A program made the position numbers and the translations under genes. From positions 744,001-808,000 of the forward strand of contig CAVOQQ010000003.1 in assembly GCA_963698395.1 (NCBI GenBank): a stretch of DNA of 64,000 nucleotides, given 5' to 3'. The notes beneath the pieces were generated by a model. The model saw only the letters and a list, made by a program, of their open reading frames with translations, searched no databases and was not told where the DNA came from. Shown in pieces: positions 33,314-42,844 of this stretch. The stretch comes from JBBQUN01 sp963698395. Lineage in GTDB: Bacteria > Actinomycetota > Acidimicrobiia > Acidimicrobiales > SZUA-35. Within the stretch, counting starts at the first letter, position 1; each line of letters starts with the position of its first letter.

Positions 33314-34141
33314 TCACGGCGCTCGCCTTGCCCGGGGATGTTCACCGACCAACAACCAGTCGGGCGGGGGCTCCTCCAACCCGAGTTCGGCGAGGAGTTG
33401 ATGGCTGTAGGCCACGCGCCCGGTGTGCTCGCCCGAGACCAGGGCGAGGGCGGCTCGCGCCATCATGGATTCGTCTTCGACGAACTGCTCTCGCTCGGGA
33501 GTGATCAGTTGGTGATGGACCACGCCGGGGGTTGCAACCACCGAGGTGGGTGAGAGGGCGTTGACGGTGATCCCATCGGGTGCCAGCTCGGCAGCCAGTC
33601 CGGTCGAGAAGCGCTCGAGTGCCGCCTTGACCATCCCGTAGATCGTCCCCCCTGACGCCGCCGAGTCGGGCTCTGGATGCAGCGCTGCCTTCGAAGAGAT
33701 GTTGAGGATCGATCCGGACCCACGCTCGCGCATGCCGGGGATGACCAGTTGAGCCAGCTCGAACGGCGCTCGAACCTGGACCTCGAACATCAATCGCCAT
33801 CGCTTCTCGGACATGTCGGCGACGGGCTCGAAGAACGTGACGGCCCCGTTGTTGACCAGAATGTCGATCGGACCGAGCTCGGAGACCACCTCATCGACCA
33901 ACCGGCTTCGATCCCCAGACCGAGAAAGATCGGCCGCAACAGGGTGGGCGATCCCGCCGGCTGCTCGAATCCGGGCCGCGGTGCCATTGAGCGATCCCTC
34001 GAACCGGCTGTCGCCGTCGTCGACGGTTCTGGCGGTGATGGCCACTGCAGCACCCTCGGAGGCAAACAGTTCAGCGATTGCTGCACCGATCCCCCGACTG
34101 GCCCCGGTGACGAGTGCGATCGTTCCCTCGAGTTGCCCCAT
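33314..34141 (-). CDS. Short-chain dehydrogenase/reductase
   Basis: A 275-residue SDR. The nucleotide site is TGASRGIG (residues 13-20), followed by NNGA near residue 97. The catalytic Tyr and Lys are in YGMVK, with Ser in ISSKAA. The substrate cannot be inferred from the fold. It is transcribed toward the toxin gene, with a 54-bp gap. Confidence 0.85.
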   Translation of the reverse strand: MGQLEGTIALVTGASRGIGAAIAELFASEGAAVAITARTVDDGDSRFEGSLNGTAARIRAAGGIAHPVAADLSRSGDRSRLVDEVVSELGPIDILVNNGAVTFFEPVADMSEKRWRLMFEVQVRAPFELAQLVIPGMRERGSGSILNISSKAALHPEPDSAASGGTIYGMVKAALERFSTGLAAELAPDGITVNALSPTSVVATPGVVHHQLITPEREQFVEDESMMARAALALVSGEHTGRVAYSHQLLAELGLEEPPPDWLLVGEHPRARRAP

Positions 34142-34635
34142 GGCACAACTTCATCACATCACGGCGAGCCGGACCAGCGACGAAGTGGATGCAGTGTTCA
34201 CCCGCAATCCTGGGCACTACGCCGATCGATGTTGGAGAGTCCAACGTGCGGTGGCAAGGACCGCGAAGAACCCGGCCCCGAGAACCAGCCCGTTCGGACA
34301 GATGTCGGCAGTCGGTCCTGGGTCGGGGCACGCGATCGGCCCTGCGATGGTCGAGTCCTTTACGAACGAGGAGGCGCAGGGTTGCTGTTCACCTTCGCCG
34401 GGGCGTGGCCAGTACTCGGACAAGACGCCAACGATCCACCAACTCGAGTCGCGTACCTCACGATCGGCAACCAGGGTTGTCGGTTTCGGGGAATCGAGCC
34501 TGCGCCCGGAGCCGTTGTCGTCGACGACGTGACGAGCCTCTGACCTCAGCAGTGTTCGGCACCGGTCCCGCTCGATCAGTCCCTGGTCCGCCTTGCCTGG
34601 CTCCGTGGAGCGGCCGCTGACCTGGGCTTATGTAG
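34142..34635. other. 494-bp region with no confident gene
   Basis: The region lies between the divergent side of an SDR gene and tRNA-Arg. A minus-strand frame (34217-34423, TTG start) encodes 68 residues with a hydrophobic segment (LVLGAGFFAVLATARW) and two Cys-Pro motifs. In the same frame coding-like codon use extends upstream to about 34625 without a good start. That pattern suggests either a small exported protein or the remains of a longer gene. I do not recognise it. Confidence 0.35.
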
Positions 34636-34708
34636 CGCGCTCGGAGGTACTCGAAACCCCAACCTTCTGATCCGTAGTCAGATGCTCTATCCAATTGAGC
34701 TACGAGCG
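34636..34708 (-). tRNA. tRNA-Arg(ACG)
   Basis: The 73-nt cloverleaf on the minus strand has acceptor stem GCGCTCG/CGAGCGC and discriminator G. The anticodon arm is TCTGA-CTACGGA-TCAGA, giving anticodon ACG, and the T arm is GGGGT-TTCGAGT-ACCTC. CCA is not encoded. Confidence 0.95.
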
Positions 34709-34924
34709 CTAGAGCCAAGAACTCTAAAGTACTTTCGACCGTTGTCCACCCATCTTGAGTCAGAGATACGACTTCTCCGGTGAAACGTTGGATGGATCAT
34801 GTCGGTGACCAGGGCGAGCGCCGAGGTGATGCCGGTCGACGTCACCCCGACCCACCCACGAGAACTTTGAGAACAGCACGTTTCGACTCATCCTCGCGGC
34901 CGCCCTCACGCTAGCTTTCGGGCT

Positions 34925-36079
34925 ATGCGTGTTGGAGTGTTCATGTTCGGTGGTGTCGAGATGGACGACGCTGGTGCAGGGCCCCCCGCACCAACGGATC
35001 GTCGCTACACCAATGAAGAGATGTGGCGAGCCACCGAGCAGTTGCTGGAGATGGGCGTGCTCGCCGACCGCCTCGGATTCGACAGCTACTGGCTCACCGA
35101 GCACCACTTCCAATATGAGGGCTACGAGGTCGTGCCCAACGGGATGCTCTTCAGCTCGATCCTTGCCGAGCGCACCGAGAAGCTGCGCATCGGCGCCATG
35201 TTCAACGTCGTGGGTCAGTGGCACCCGCTGAAGCTGGCCGAAGATTTCTCGATCCTGCACAACATCTCCGGTGGTCGCGGCATCTTCGGTGTCGGTCGTG
35301 GCACCGTGCCCCGAGAGGCGCGCACCCTCGGCACCGACATCGGGAGTTTCGACAACCCCGACTCCGCCGCAGCCGACGCGTTGAACCGCCAGCAATTCGA
35401 CGAGGCCATGCAGGTGATGATGCTCGCCATGTCCGAGGAGGAGTTCTCCTTCAAGGGCGACATCTTCGAGTTCCCCCCACCGGGCATTCCTGATCGTGGC
35501 GGCTTCGTCGAAAAGCTCACGCTCGTTCCCCGACCGCTCTACCCGTTCGAGACCTGGCAGGCCATCACCTCGCCACCCTCGCTCGAAGCGGTGCCACGCA
35601 ACGGTTGGGGCGGGGTCTTCTGGCTCAAGCATCACGAGTTCACTCGCCAATGGTGGGAGAAGTACGCCGCCAACTACGCCGAGGCCCACGGCCGAGATCT
35701 CGACGCGGGAGAGAAGCGCCTGCTGGTGCTGAACGTCTGCATCGAGGACTCCCACGAGGCCGCCATGGCCTCGGTGCGTGACGGCCACGACGAGTTCTGG
35801 AAGTTCCTCGGCCCCTACGGCTGGAGCCGTGGCTACATGGGCCCCGATGGCCGGCCGGCCGAGCCCGGTCTCATTCCCACGCTCGAAGAGTCGATCGACA
35901 ACAAGACCTGGATCGTCGGAACGGCCGACGACGTCATCGAAGGCATCCAGACCTACTCCGACGCGCTCGGTGGCCTGAACGACCTCGTCATCTTCCCGAA
36001 CATGGTCGGCGACCCCTATGGCAAGACCGCCGAACAGATGACCCGCTTCTCCGAGCAGGTCCTGCCTCACCTCACATGA
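34925..36079 (+). CDS. LLM-class flavin-dependent monooxygenase (luciferase-like)
   Basis: A 384-residue bacterial-luciferase-fold enzyme. Family features are RVGVFMFGGVE at the start, LGFDSYWLTEHHF with the conserved His pair, and the central KLRIGAMFNVVGQWHPLKLAEDF. It uses reduced flavin (FMN) and oxygen to oxidise an organic substrate. The stop overlaps the amidohydrolase start (ATGA at 36076-36079), so the two enzymes probably act in one pathway. Confidence 0.88.
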   Translation: MRVGVFMFGGVEMDDAGAGPPAPTDRRYTNEEMWRATEQLLEMGVLADRLGFDSYWLTEHHFQYEGYEVVPNGMLFSSILAERTEKLRIGAMFNVVGQWHPLKLAEDFSILHNISGGRGIFGVGRGTVPREARTLGTDIGSFDNPDSAAADALNRQQFDEAMQVMMLAMSEEEFSFKGDIFEFPPPGIPDRGGFVEKLTLVPRPLYPFETWQAITSPPSLEAVPRNGWGGVFWLKHHEFTRQWWEKYAANYAEAHGRDLDAGEKRLLVLNVCIEDSHEAAMASVRDGHDEFWKFLGPYGWSRGYMGPDGRPAEPGLIPTLEESIDNKTWIVGTADDVIEGIQTYSDALGGLNDLVIFPNMVGDPYGKTAEQMTRFSEQVLPHLT

Positions 36080-37173
36080 GGCTCGGCGATGCGGCCGACC
36101 GGTCGTCGCTCGAAGCGGCCGGCTACCTGGTCCTGCCGGCGCCGGCGGAGCCGCACGCCCACCTCGACAAGGCCCTCACCGCCGATCGGGTGCTCAATCC
36201 CGCCGGCGACCTCATGGGTGCCATCCTGGCCTGGATCGAACATCGTTCCACGATCGCCAAATCGGACTTCGTCGAGCGGGCCACCCGGGCACTCGAGATG
36301 GGTCTCGTCAACGGCACCACGGCCGTTCGCACCCATGTCGACATCGGCTCCGACATCGGTACCAATGGTGTCGAGGCGCTCCTCGAGGTCAAAGCCGCGA
36401 TGGCCGATCGTGTCGATCTGCAGCTCGTCGGATTGGTCAGCTCGATCACCGACCCCGGCCTCGGCCCCGGCAATCGGTCGGCCCTGGTCGACGCCCTCGA
36501 CCTCGGGATCGACATCGTTGGTGGCGTTCCGCATCTCGAGGCCGACCCCCGTGCGGCGCTCGATTGGTTGATGGAGCTGGCAAGCGCCAGGGGACGTCCG
36601 CTCGACCTGCACACCGATGAGAATCTCGACCCCGACTCGCTCGATCTGGAGACCTTGGCCGACGCCGTCGTCGGTGGTGGATTCGCGCACGGCGTGGTCG
36701 CCAGCCACTGCGTGAGCCTCGGTATGCAGCCCGAGGCGGTGCAGCGGCGAGTCGCCGAGAAGGTGGCCGACGCCGGCATCAGCGTCATCGCGCTCCCGCA
36801 GACCAATCTGTTCCTCCAAGCTCGAGGCATCGCCACGGCTCCGCCACGCGGACTCACCGCCGTCGCAGCCCTCGATACCGCGGGGGCGAACGTGGCCGCC
36901 GGCGCCGACAACCTCCAGGACCCGTTCTGTCTGGTCGGAAGAGCCGACGCGTTCGAAACGGCTTCGCTCATGGTCATGACCGCCCACCTCACGCCGGAGC
37001 TTGCCTACGGGGCGGTGTCGACCAAGGCGCGGCGCGCAATGGGCCTGGGGCCGAGCAACGACCTGCTCGGCGTGAGGGCTGCATCGCTCCGGGAGGCCAT
37101 CGCAACGGCGCCCGCCGACCGTGTGGTGGTGCGAGACGGTGTGGTCGTCGCTGCCCCTCGTCAGGAGCGATAG
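36076..37173 (+). CDS. Amidohydrolase of the cytosine deaminase (CodA) family
   Basis: A 365-residue metal-dependent amidohydrolase. Metal-site motifs are PHAHLDKA (HxH), RTHVDIG, DLHTDEN, SHCVSLG and AGADNLQDPF, the pattern of cytosine deaminase and related ring-opening hydrolases. The substrate is probably a nitrogen heterocycle or cyclic amide. Translation is coupled to the flavin monooxygenase before it. It converges with, and overlaps by 13 bp, the creatininase-like gene. Confidence 0.87.
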   Translation: MRLGDAADRSSLEAAGYLVLPAPAEPHAHLDKALTADRVLNPAGDLMGAILAWIEHRSTIAKSDFVERATRALEMGLVNGTTAVRTHVDIGSDIGTNGVEALLEVKAAMADRVDLQLVGLVSSITDPGLGPGNRSALVDALDLGIDIVGGVPHLEADPRAALDWLMELASARGRPLDLHTDENLDPDSLDLETLADAVVGGGFAHGVVASHCVSLGMQPEAVQRRVAEKVADAGISVIALPQTNLFLQARGIATAPPRGLTAVAALDTAGANVAAGADNLQDPFCLVGRADAFETASLMVMTAHLTPELAYGAVSTKARRAMGLGPSNDLLGVRAASLREAIATAPADRVVVRDGVVVAAPRQER

Positions 37174-37958
37174 CGGAAGTGCTTCACCTCGGTGAATGCC
37201 TCGACCAGTCGATCGATGGTGGCGGCGTAGGCCTGCGCGCCCCGTTCGGCGGTGGCGAGGGTGGGGTCCCCGATGTGGCCATCGGGACCGAAGTCGGACG
37301 CCAGCCAGCCGAACGACACGCTGCCACCGAATCGGACCTGGTGGTTGCCGGCCAGGTGCTCGGGCACGTTGCGCGAGGCGAGGTCCATCCGCACCAGTTC
37401 CGGCCGCAGATGCAGCATCAGCGACGTCTCATCGATCCCGCCGTGGATCCCCATGCCCAACTCCTCCTCGGCCGACGGGCCCCCCTGATCGGGTGGGACC
37501 GAAGGATGCAGCAGGAAGGTCTCGAGGTCATGGTGGAGTCGCAGCTCGCGGCAGGCCACGTTGAGCAGCGACGAGTTGCCTCCGTGGCCGTTGAGAAAGG
37601 CCAGTTTGCGAGCGGGGGTTGCCCGGATCGAGCGACCGATGTCGTTGAGCACCGCCAGCAGTGTCTGCGGACCCAGCCACACCGTGCCCGGCGTTCCGGC
37701 ATGCTCGTTGGACTTGGTATAGGCCAAGGGTTCGAGGAGCCACAGATCCAGTTCGTCGCCGACGCGTTCGACCACTGCGTTGGCACACTCCGAGGCGATC
37801 AAGAGATCGGTGTTGAACGGAAGGTGTGGCCCGTGTTGCTCGACAGCACCAACCGGCAGGACGAGAATCGATTCGTCGCTGATGTGTTCGCAGAGGTCCG
37901 AGGCGCGGAGGTCGGAAAGGCGCCGGGTTCCGCCGGGCGTCGCTGCAGGCCGAGTCAT
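37161..37958 (-). CDS. Creatininase-family amidohydrolase
   Basis: A 265-residue protein of the creatininase superfamily. Metal ligands are visible in VGAVEQHGPHLPFNTD, LNGHGGN and GIHGGIDETS. Family members hydrolyse cyclic amides (creatinine) or assist modification of peptide cofactors. With a CodA-like hydrolase and a flavin monooxygenase next to it, breakdown of an N-containing ring compound is a reasonable guess. Confidence 0.86.
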   Translation of the reverse strand: MTRPAATPGGTRRLSDLRASDLCEHISDESILVLPVGAVEQHGPHLPFNTDLLIASECANAVVERVGDELDLWLLEPLAYTKSNEHAGTPGTVWLGPQTLLAVLNDIGRSIRATPARKLAFLNGHGGNSSLLNVACRELRLHHDLETFLLHPSVPPDQGGPSAEEELGMGIHGGIDETSLMLHLRPELVRMDLASRNVPEHLAGNHQVRFGGSVSFGWLASDFGPDGHIGDPTLATAERGAQAYAATIDRLVEAFTEVKHFRYRS

Positions 37959-37984
37959 GCGGTCACGGTAACGGAGGTCAGCCA

Positions 37985-39550
37985 GTGAGCGAAGTCGCCG
38001 AGGATCGTTTCGACGCGATCATCGTTGGTGGCGGACACAACGGTCTCGTGTGCGGCGCGTACCTTGCTCGATCGGGACGACGAGTCCTGCTGGTCGAGGC
38101 TCGACCGAGCATCGGTGGCTGCGCCGGAACCGACCATGCCATCGGCGCCAAGGTGAATCTCTGCAACTGCGACCATGCGATGGTTCGCTCGGTACCGCTG
38201 GTGGAGGAACTCCGCCTCGATCAGTTCGGTCTCGACTACATCGAGCTGTCGCCTTCGATGCTCGGCCTGGGCTGGGATGCGCCCGGTCCGATCGCCATCT
38301 TCCACGACGTGGAGCAAACGCTCGAGGTACTGGCCGTGAGCCATCCTCACGAAGTCGACAACTACCGGCGCTATGCCGAGGTCGCCGTCCCTGCTGCTCG
38401 CCTCCTGACCGAAATGGCATCGTCGCCCCCGACGGCCAAGGGGCTGCTCACCCGGGCGATCGGTCGGAACTCCCGGGCCGCCATCACGTTGGCCCAGTGG
38501 TCGCGCCGCTCGGTCGGTGATGTCCTGCGCAGTTTCTTCACCTCCGAAGGACTGCTCGGGCCGGCCATGGCCGCCGGGCCGGCCGTGTGGGGTCTCTCCC
38601 CCGAGACGCCGGGTACCGGCCTCGGGGCTTTGTCATGGGCCTTCAAGCACGTGCTCCACACCGGTCGGCCGGTGGGTGGGAGCGGCGCACTCACCGACGC
38701 CATCGGTGCCTCCCTCACCTCCATGGGCGGCACCATTCTGACCGGTACGCCCGTTTCCTCGATCCTGTGTGAGGGCGAGGCCGTGGTCGGCATCGAGACC
38801 GCCGACGGGCGCGAGTATCGAGCTCCCACGGTCGTGGTCGCCTGCGACCCGAGGGAGGCGATCGTGCGCTACCTCAGCAACCCACCGTCGTCGGCCTCGA
38901 GCTTCGTCGACAAGTGGCGTGACCGTGAGCCGCAGGAGGGCTATGAGTCGAAGATCGACGCCCGAGTCTCGGCTGTTCCTGGCTGGCTCTATCACGACGA
39001 GCGGTACGCCGCCGCGGGCCTCACCGATCCGGCCTCGGCCTCGACGTTGGTGGCTCCGCCCCTTGCCGAGATCCATCGAGGGTTCGAGCTGATGCGAACC
39101 GGTGGGATCCTCGAGCGTCCCATGCTGTTCATCAACGTGCCGTCCATCAATGACCCGACGTTGGCGCCCGAAGGCGAGCACGTCCTCAGTATCGAGGTGC
39201 TCTTCACGCCCTATTCGTTCGCTGGCGGGTGGGACGACGCGAGTGAACCCGAGCGCTGGATCGACGTTGCGTCGACCCTGTTCGCACCCGGGTTCACCGA
39301 TTCGATTCTCGATTGGCGTGCCATGACGCCTGCGGTCTACGAACGTGACCTTCACCTTCCGAAGGGTCATGCCACGTCGTTTGCCGGAGGTCCACTGGCT
39401 GCGATCCTCGGACGGGATCGAGAACTCACCCGCTACCTCACGCCGATCGATGGGCTGTTCCTCACCGGCGCCGCCACGTTCCCGGGAGCGGGAGTGTGGG
39501 GAGCCTCAGGCCGCAACGCCGCGTCGGTGATCGCTCACCAGACGAGTTGA
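37985..39550 (+). CDS. FAD-dependent oxidoreductase (phytoene-dehydrogenase-like)
   Basis: A 521-residue FAD enzyme. The dinucleotide site is VGGGHNGLVCGAYLARSG (residues 14-31), with the acidic residue in LLVEARPSIGG. The C-terminal FAD motif is LTPIDGLFLTGAATFPGAGVWGASGRN. It belongs to the broad CrtI/amine-oxidase-like family, but the fold is shared with many actinobacterial enzymes unrelated to carotenoids, and no crt genes are adjacent. GTG 37985 is the start. Confidence 0.83.
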   Translation: MSEVAEDRFDAIIVGGGHNGLVCGAYLARSGRRVLLVEARPSIGGCAGTDHAIGAKVNLCNCDHAMVRSVPLVEELRLDQFGLDYIELSPSMLGLGWDAPGPIAIFHDVEQTLEVLAVSHPHEVDNYRRYAEVAVPAARLLTEMASSPPTAKGLLTRAIGRNSRAAITLAQWSRRSVGDVLRSFFTSEGLLGPAMAAGPAVWGLSPETPGTGLGALSWAFKHVLHTGRPVGGSGALTDAIGASLTSMGGTILTGTPVSSILCEGEAVVGIETADGREYRAPTVVVACDPREAIVRYLSNPPSSASSFVDKWRDREPQEGYESKIDARVSAVPGWLYHDERYAAAGLTDPASASTLVAPPLAEIHRGFELMRTGGILERPMLFINVPSINDPTLAPEGEHVLSIEVLFTPYSFAGGWDDASEPERWIDVASTLFAPGFTDSILDWRAMTPAVYERDLHLPKGHATSFAGGPLAAILGRDRELTRYLTPIDGLFLTGAATFPGAGVWGASGRNAASVIAHQTS

Positions 39551-39561
39551 GGCCGGCGGGA

Positions 39562-40035
39562 CTACCAGCCCGCCGGCGTGGTGGCCTTGGCTTCGGTGCC
39601 GGTGCACGTGTTGGCGGTGCTGCCGTACTCGACGGCGCCGGCGGCGTCCAGGTGGATGGTGAAGCAGGTGCCCGATGCCGAGAGCGAGGCGCCCCACCAG
39701 TTGTTGGCGTCACCGGGCAGCACGCTGACCACGGTCGGGGCGTCCGAAGCGGTGGTGGCGTCGACCCACTTGATCCCGGGCTCGCTGGCTCCGAGGTTGG
39801 CCGGCGTGGCCTGGGTGAGGTCGGCGTCGTCGGTGAAGATCACCATGGCCGAACTCTGCGCGATGCGCAGCGAGGTCTGGGCGGCCCGATCCTGGGCCCT
39901 GGTGCGAGCACCGAGGAAGGTCGGCACGCCGATGGCGAGGAGGATGCCGATGATCAGCACGACCACCATCACCTCGATGAGCGTGAACCCACCTTCGCCG
40001 TCGCGTTTCTTGGTTCGATTCATGAGCGCTTGCAC
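39562..40035 (-). CDS. Major type IV pilin-like protein (prepilin)
   Basis: A 157-residue prepilin. The leader MQALMNRTKKRDGEGG is followed by the conserved FTLIEVMVVVLIIGILLAIGVP helix, with cleavage predicted after the Gly. The C-terminal half holds two Cys residues that may form a disulfide loop. AAGGA eight bases before GTG 40035 supports the start over ATG 40023. It is the last gene of a leftward pilT-pilC-pilin unit and, from its position and short length, is the likely main fibre subunit. Confidence 0.88.
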   Translation of the reverse strand: MQALMNRTKKRDGEGGFTLIEVMVVVLIIGILLAIGVPTFLGARTRAQDRAAQTSLRIAQSSAMVIFTDDADLTQATPANLGASEPGIKWVDATTASDAPTVVSVLPGDANNWWGASLSASGTCFTIHLDAAGAVEYGSTANTCTGTEAKATTPAGW

Positions 40036-40150
40036 GTTGTTCGTCCTTTGAGCGGGAGTTGTTCGAGAGCAAGTCTCGGAAGGACGTTCGATGGTGTGAG
40101 AGCGAGTCCGAGAAATCTTGCCGATGCTCGTCGACGATCGACGGGATGCG

Positions 40151-41518
40151 TCATTGCACGAAGTCGATGATCCGGAACATCGGGAGGTAGAGCGAGATCA
40201 CCATGCCGCCGACCACCAAGCCGATGAGGGCCATCAGCAGCGGTTCGATCAGCGACGAGAACCCGTCGACAGCAGCGGCCACCTCTTCTTCGTACGTGTC
40301 GCCGACGATCGAGAACATCTGATCGAGCGAGCCGGACTCCTCACCGACGCTGATCAACTGCACCATGGTGACCGGGAAGAGCGGCTCCTCCAGCATGGTC
40401 GGGCCGATGGCTTCGCCTCGTTGGATGGCGTCGCGAACTCGCTCGAGCGCTCGAGTCACTGCCGCGTTCCCGACGGTCTGGGCGGCGATGGCGAAGGTAT
40501 CGAGCACCGGCACGCCGGCAGCGGTCAGCACCGCCATGGTGCGGCCGAATCGGGCAAGGACCGTCTTGTGGATCAACGTGCCGACGAGGGGCAGGCGCAG
40601 CTTGACCGAGTCCCAGCGGAACCGGCCGTCTTCGGTCGCCAACCACCGGCGAGCGCCGAAGACGGACAGGCCGATGACGATCACCAGGGGGATCGATCGT
40701 TGGACGACGAGGTCGGAGGCCGCCACGAGCATCCTGGTCGGAAGGGGCAGTGTGCCGCCGAGGTCGGTGTAGATCGTGGCGAAGCGGGGCACGACGAAGC
40801 GCAGCATGACGGCGATCACGCCGGTGACCATCACGAGGACCGCGATCGGGTACGACATGGCGGAGCGGATCTTCTGTCGAACCACGACCGAGCGTTCCTG
40901 AGAGGTCGCCAGCTGGCGAAGGACCTCTTCCAGCGCACCCGATTCTTCGCCGGCGGCCACCATCGAGCAGTAGAGGTGATCGAACACCTTCGGGTGCCGA
41001 GCGATCGAACGACTCAGCGAGTCACCGGCCTCGACGTCGAAGCGTGTCTGTTCGAGCACCTTGATCATGAGGGGGTTGTCGTTCTGCTCCGCCAACACCG
41101 TCAACGAACGAATGAGCGGGATACCGGCGCCGACCATCGTGGCGAACTGTCGGGTGAACGCAGCCAGCTCACGCGGTTTGACCGCCGAGCCGATGCCCGG
41201 GACGGAGAACTCCCTGGCGAAGACCGACGGCCGAGCGACGCGCAGTCGGACCGGTCGAAGCTGCTGTCGTCGGATGCGGTCGATCGCCTCTTGGGGTGAC
41301 CCGGCCGTGAGCTCGCCGCTCACACGCTGGCCGCGACTGTCGACGGCCACGTAGCCGTACGTTTCGAGTGTCCGAACGGCCGGCTTCGCGGCCTCGGTGG
41401 AGGTTGCCCGTTTGGCCGACGCGGTCTGGCGTCGCGCGCGGCGCACCGCACTCTGGCTGGAGCCCGAACCACTCGACGAGCTGGGCGATGGCTGGCGGTC
41501 GATCGTCGGTGAGGTCAT
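40151..41518 (-). CDS. pilC: Type IV pilus inner membrane platform protein (PilC/GspF-like)
   Basis: A 455-residue protein with two repeated GspF domains. Each begins with a motif like FTRQFATMVGAGIPLIRSL or FGRTMAVLTAAGVPVLDTF, followed by membrane helices including SYPIAVLVMVTGVIAVMLRF. A 50-residue Ser/Ala-rich N-terminal region precedes the first domain. It is the membrane platform that transmits the motor's action to pilin. It overlaps pilT by 4 bp. Confidence 0.93.
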   Translation of the reverse strand: MTSPTIDRQPSPSSSSGSGSSQSAVRRARRQTASAKRATSTEAAKPAVRTLETYGYVAVDSRGQRVSGELTAGSPQEAIDRIRRQQLRPVRLRVARPSVFAREFSVPGIGSAVKPRELAAFTRQFATMVGAGIPLIRSLTVLAEQNDNPLMIKVLEQTRFDVEAGDSLSRSIARHPKVFDHLYCSMVAAGEESGALEEVLRQLATSQERSVVVRQKIRSAMSYPIAVLVMVTGVIAVMLRFVVPRFATIYTDLGGTLPLPTRMLVAASDLVVQRSIPLVIVIGLSVFGARRWLATEDGRFRWDSVKLRLPLVGTLIHKTVLARFGRTMAVLTAAGVPVLDTFAIAAQTVGNAAVTRALERVRDAIQRGEAIGPTMLEEPLFPVTMVQLISVGEESGSLDQMFSIVGDTYEEEVAAAVDGFSSLIEPLLMALIGLVVGGMVISLYLPMFRIIDFVQ

Positions 41519-42768
41519 CGGCGCAGGAGATTGTCGAGGCTGGTGGGCCGGTGGGCGACGCTGCGGGCGACATCGAACGAGATGCGCCCGGTGCGGACGG
41601 CGGCGCCGAGCGCCTGATCGAAGGTGTGCATGCCGTCGGCCCCGCCGGTTTCGAGTGCGGCGTGGAGTTGGTGCGTCTTCTCGTCGCGGATCATGGCTCG
41701 GATGCCCGAGGTGGCGGTGAGCACCTCGCTGACCAGGGTGAGCCGGCCGTTGACATCGGGAACGAGCTGCTGACTCACACAGCCGCGGATGGAGAGCGCG
41801 AGCTGGGAGCGGACCTGGTTCTGCTGCCCTTCGGGAAAGGCATCGACGATGCGGGTGATCGAGCCGGTGGCATCGGAGCTGTGCAGTGTCGCGAAGACGA
41901 GGTGCCCGGTCTCGGCGGCGGTCAACGCCGTGCTGATGGTCTCGAGGTCACGGAGTTCGCCGAGCAGAATCACGTCGGGATCCTGGCGAAGGGCGTAGCG
42001 GAGGGCCGTGGCGAACGACTCGGTGTCGGCTCCGACCTCGCGCTGTTGGATGACGGACTTCATCGGTGTGTACCGGTACTCGATGGGGTCCTCGATGGTG
42101 ATGATGTGCGCAGCTCGAGTCTGGTTGATGTGCTCGATCGCAGCGGCCAGCGTCGTCGACTTCCCCGATCCGGTTCGCCCGGTGACCAGGACCAGGCCGC
42201 TGTGATGATCGGCGAAGCTGCGCACGGCGGGAGGGAGTCCGAGTTGGTCGAGATCGGGCTGATTCGACGGGATCAGCCGCATCGCTGCGGCAAGCGAACC
42301 GGATTGGCGGAAGAGCGCCGCGCGAAAGCGACGACTACCACTGCTCAGCGCGAGCTCGAGGTCTCCCCGGCGGAGCAGCGTCTGGCGCTGATCGGCATCG
42401 AGGTGAGCGAACATCATCGCCTCGAGCTGCTTGGGTCCGATCGGGGCGGCGCCGGCAATCGGTCGCAATTCCCCCTGCACCCGGATGTGCGGTGGTTGGC
42501 CCGCCGCGAGGTGCAGATCCGATGCTCGGGCATCGACGGTGGCGACCAACAGCTCATCGAGCCCCGCCGCGGCATCGATCGGGGCGAGCGGCGACCCCGA
42601 CGAGGGCAATTGATCGCCCAGCGCAACGTGGTCGGCGGTCGAGAGGGCAGTGGAACCGAGCGTTTCGGAGAGAAAGGCGCGACTCTCCTCATCAAGTCCG
42701 TACCACTCGTCGTTGCTGGTTCCCGTCAGGTCTGACACGGAGCTGAGCTTCGGTGCAGGAGCGTCCAA
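41515..42768 (-). CDS. pilT: Type IV pilus retraction ATPase (PilT-like)
   Basis: A 417-residue secretion ATPase. Walker A is GRTGSGKSTTLAA, the Asp box is ITIEDPIEYRY, Walker B is PDVILLGELRD, and the His box is HLVFATLHSSDATGS. Lack of an N-terminal GspE domain and the PilT-type order favour retraction over assembly. The long N terminus (about 65 residues) is poorly conserved. The TTG at 42768 is the furthest start with no clear ribosome binding site; a GTG at 42738 is an alternative. Confidence 0.88.
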   Translation of the reverse strand: MDAPAPKLSSVSDLTGTSNDEWYGLDEESRAFLSETLGSTALSTADHVALGDQLPSSGSPLAPIDAAAGLDELLVATVDARASDLHLAAGQPPHIRVQGELRPIAGAAPIGPKQLEAMMFAHLDADQRQTLLRRGDLELALSSGSRRFRAALFRQSGSLAAAMRLIPSNQPDLDQLGLPPAVRSFADHHSGLVLVTGRTGSGKSTTLAAAIEHINQTRAAHIITIEDPIEYRYTPMKSVIQQREVGADTESFATALRYALRQDPDVILLGELRDLETISTALTAAETGHLVFATLHSSDATGSITRIVDAFPEGQQNQVRSQLALSIRGCVSQQLVPDVNGRLTLVSEVLTATSGIRAMIRDEKTHQLHAALETGGADGMHTFDQALGAAVRTGRISFDVARSVAHRPTSLDNLLRR

Positions 42769-42810
42769 CGTGAGGGTGGCCCTTCAGCTCCATCCTTTTG
42801 GGTGGTTGTC

Positions 42811-42837
42811 TCAACAGCACGGCGAAGGGGCCGATGG
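42811..42837 (+). promoter_or_regulatory. Sigma-28-like promoter of the PilB gene
   Basis: TCAACAGC (42811-42818), 11 bases, then GCCGATGG (42830-42837). The -10 element matches GCCGATAA at its first six bases with the canonical 11-base spacing. Transcription would start at about 42844, at the GTG start, giving a leaderless or nearly leaderless message. The same elements precede the PilM-PilN gene. Confidence 0.6.
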
Positions 42838-42844
42838 AGACGAC

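Noticed and set aside
34114..34620. 168-residue plus-strand frame in the unassigned region
   Set aside because: Arg/Ser/Pro-rich composition, no domain and no start signal; it overlaps the opposite frame that looks more coding-like.
37985..39550. Call as CrtI carotenoid desaturase for retinal supply to the heliorhodopsin
   Set aside because: The FAD fold is shared widely, the gene is 23 kb away, and no other carotenoid genes are present.
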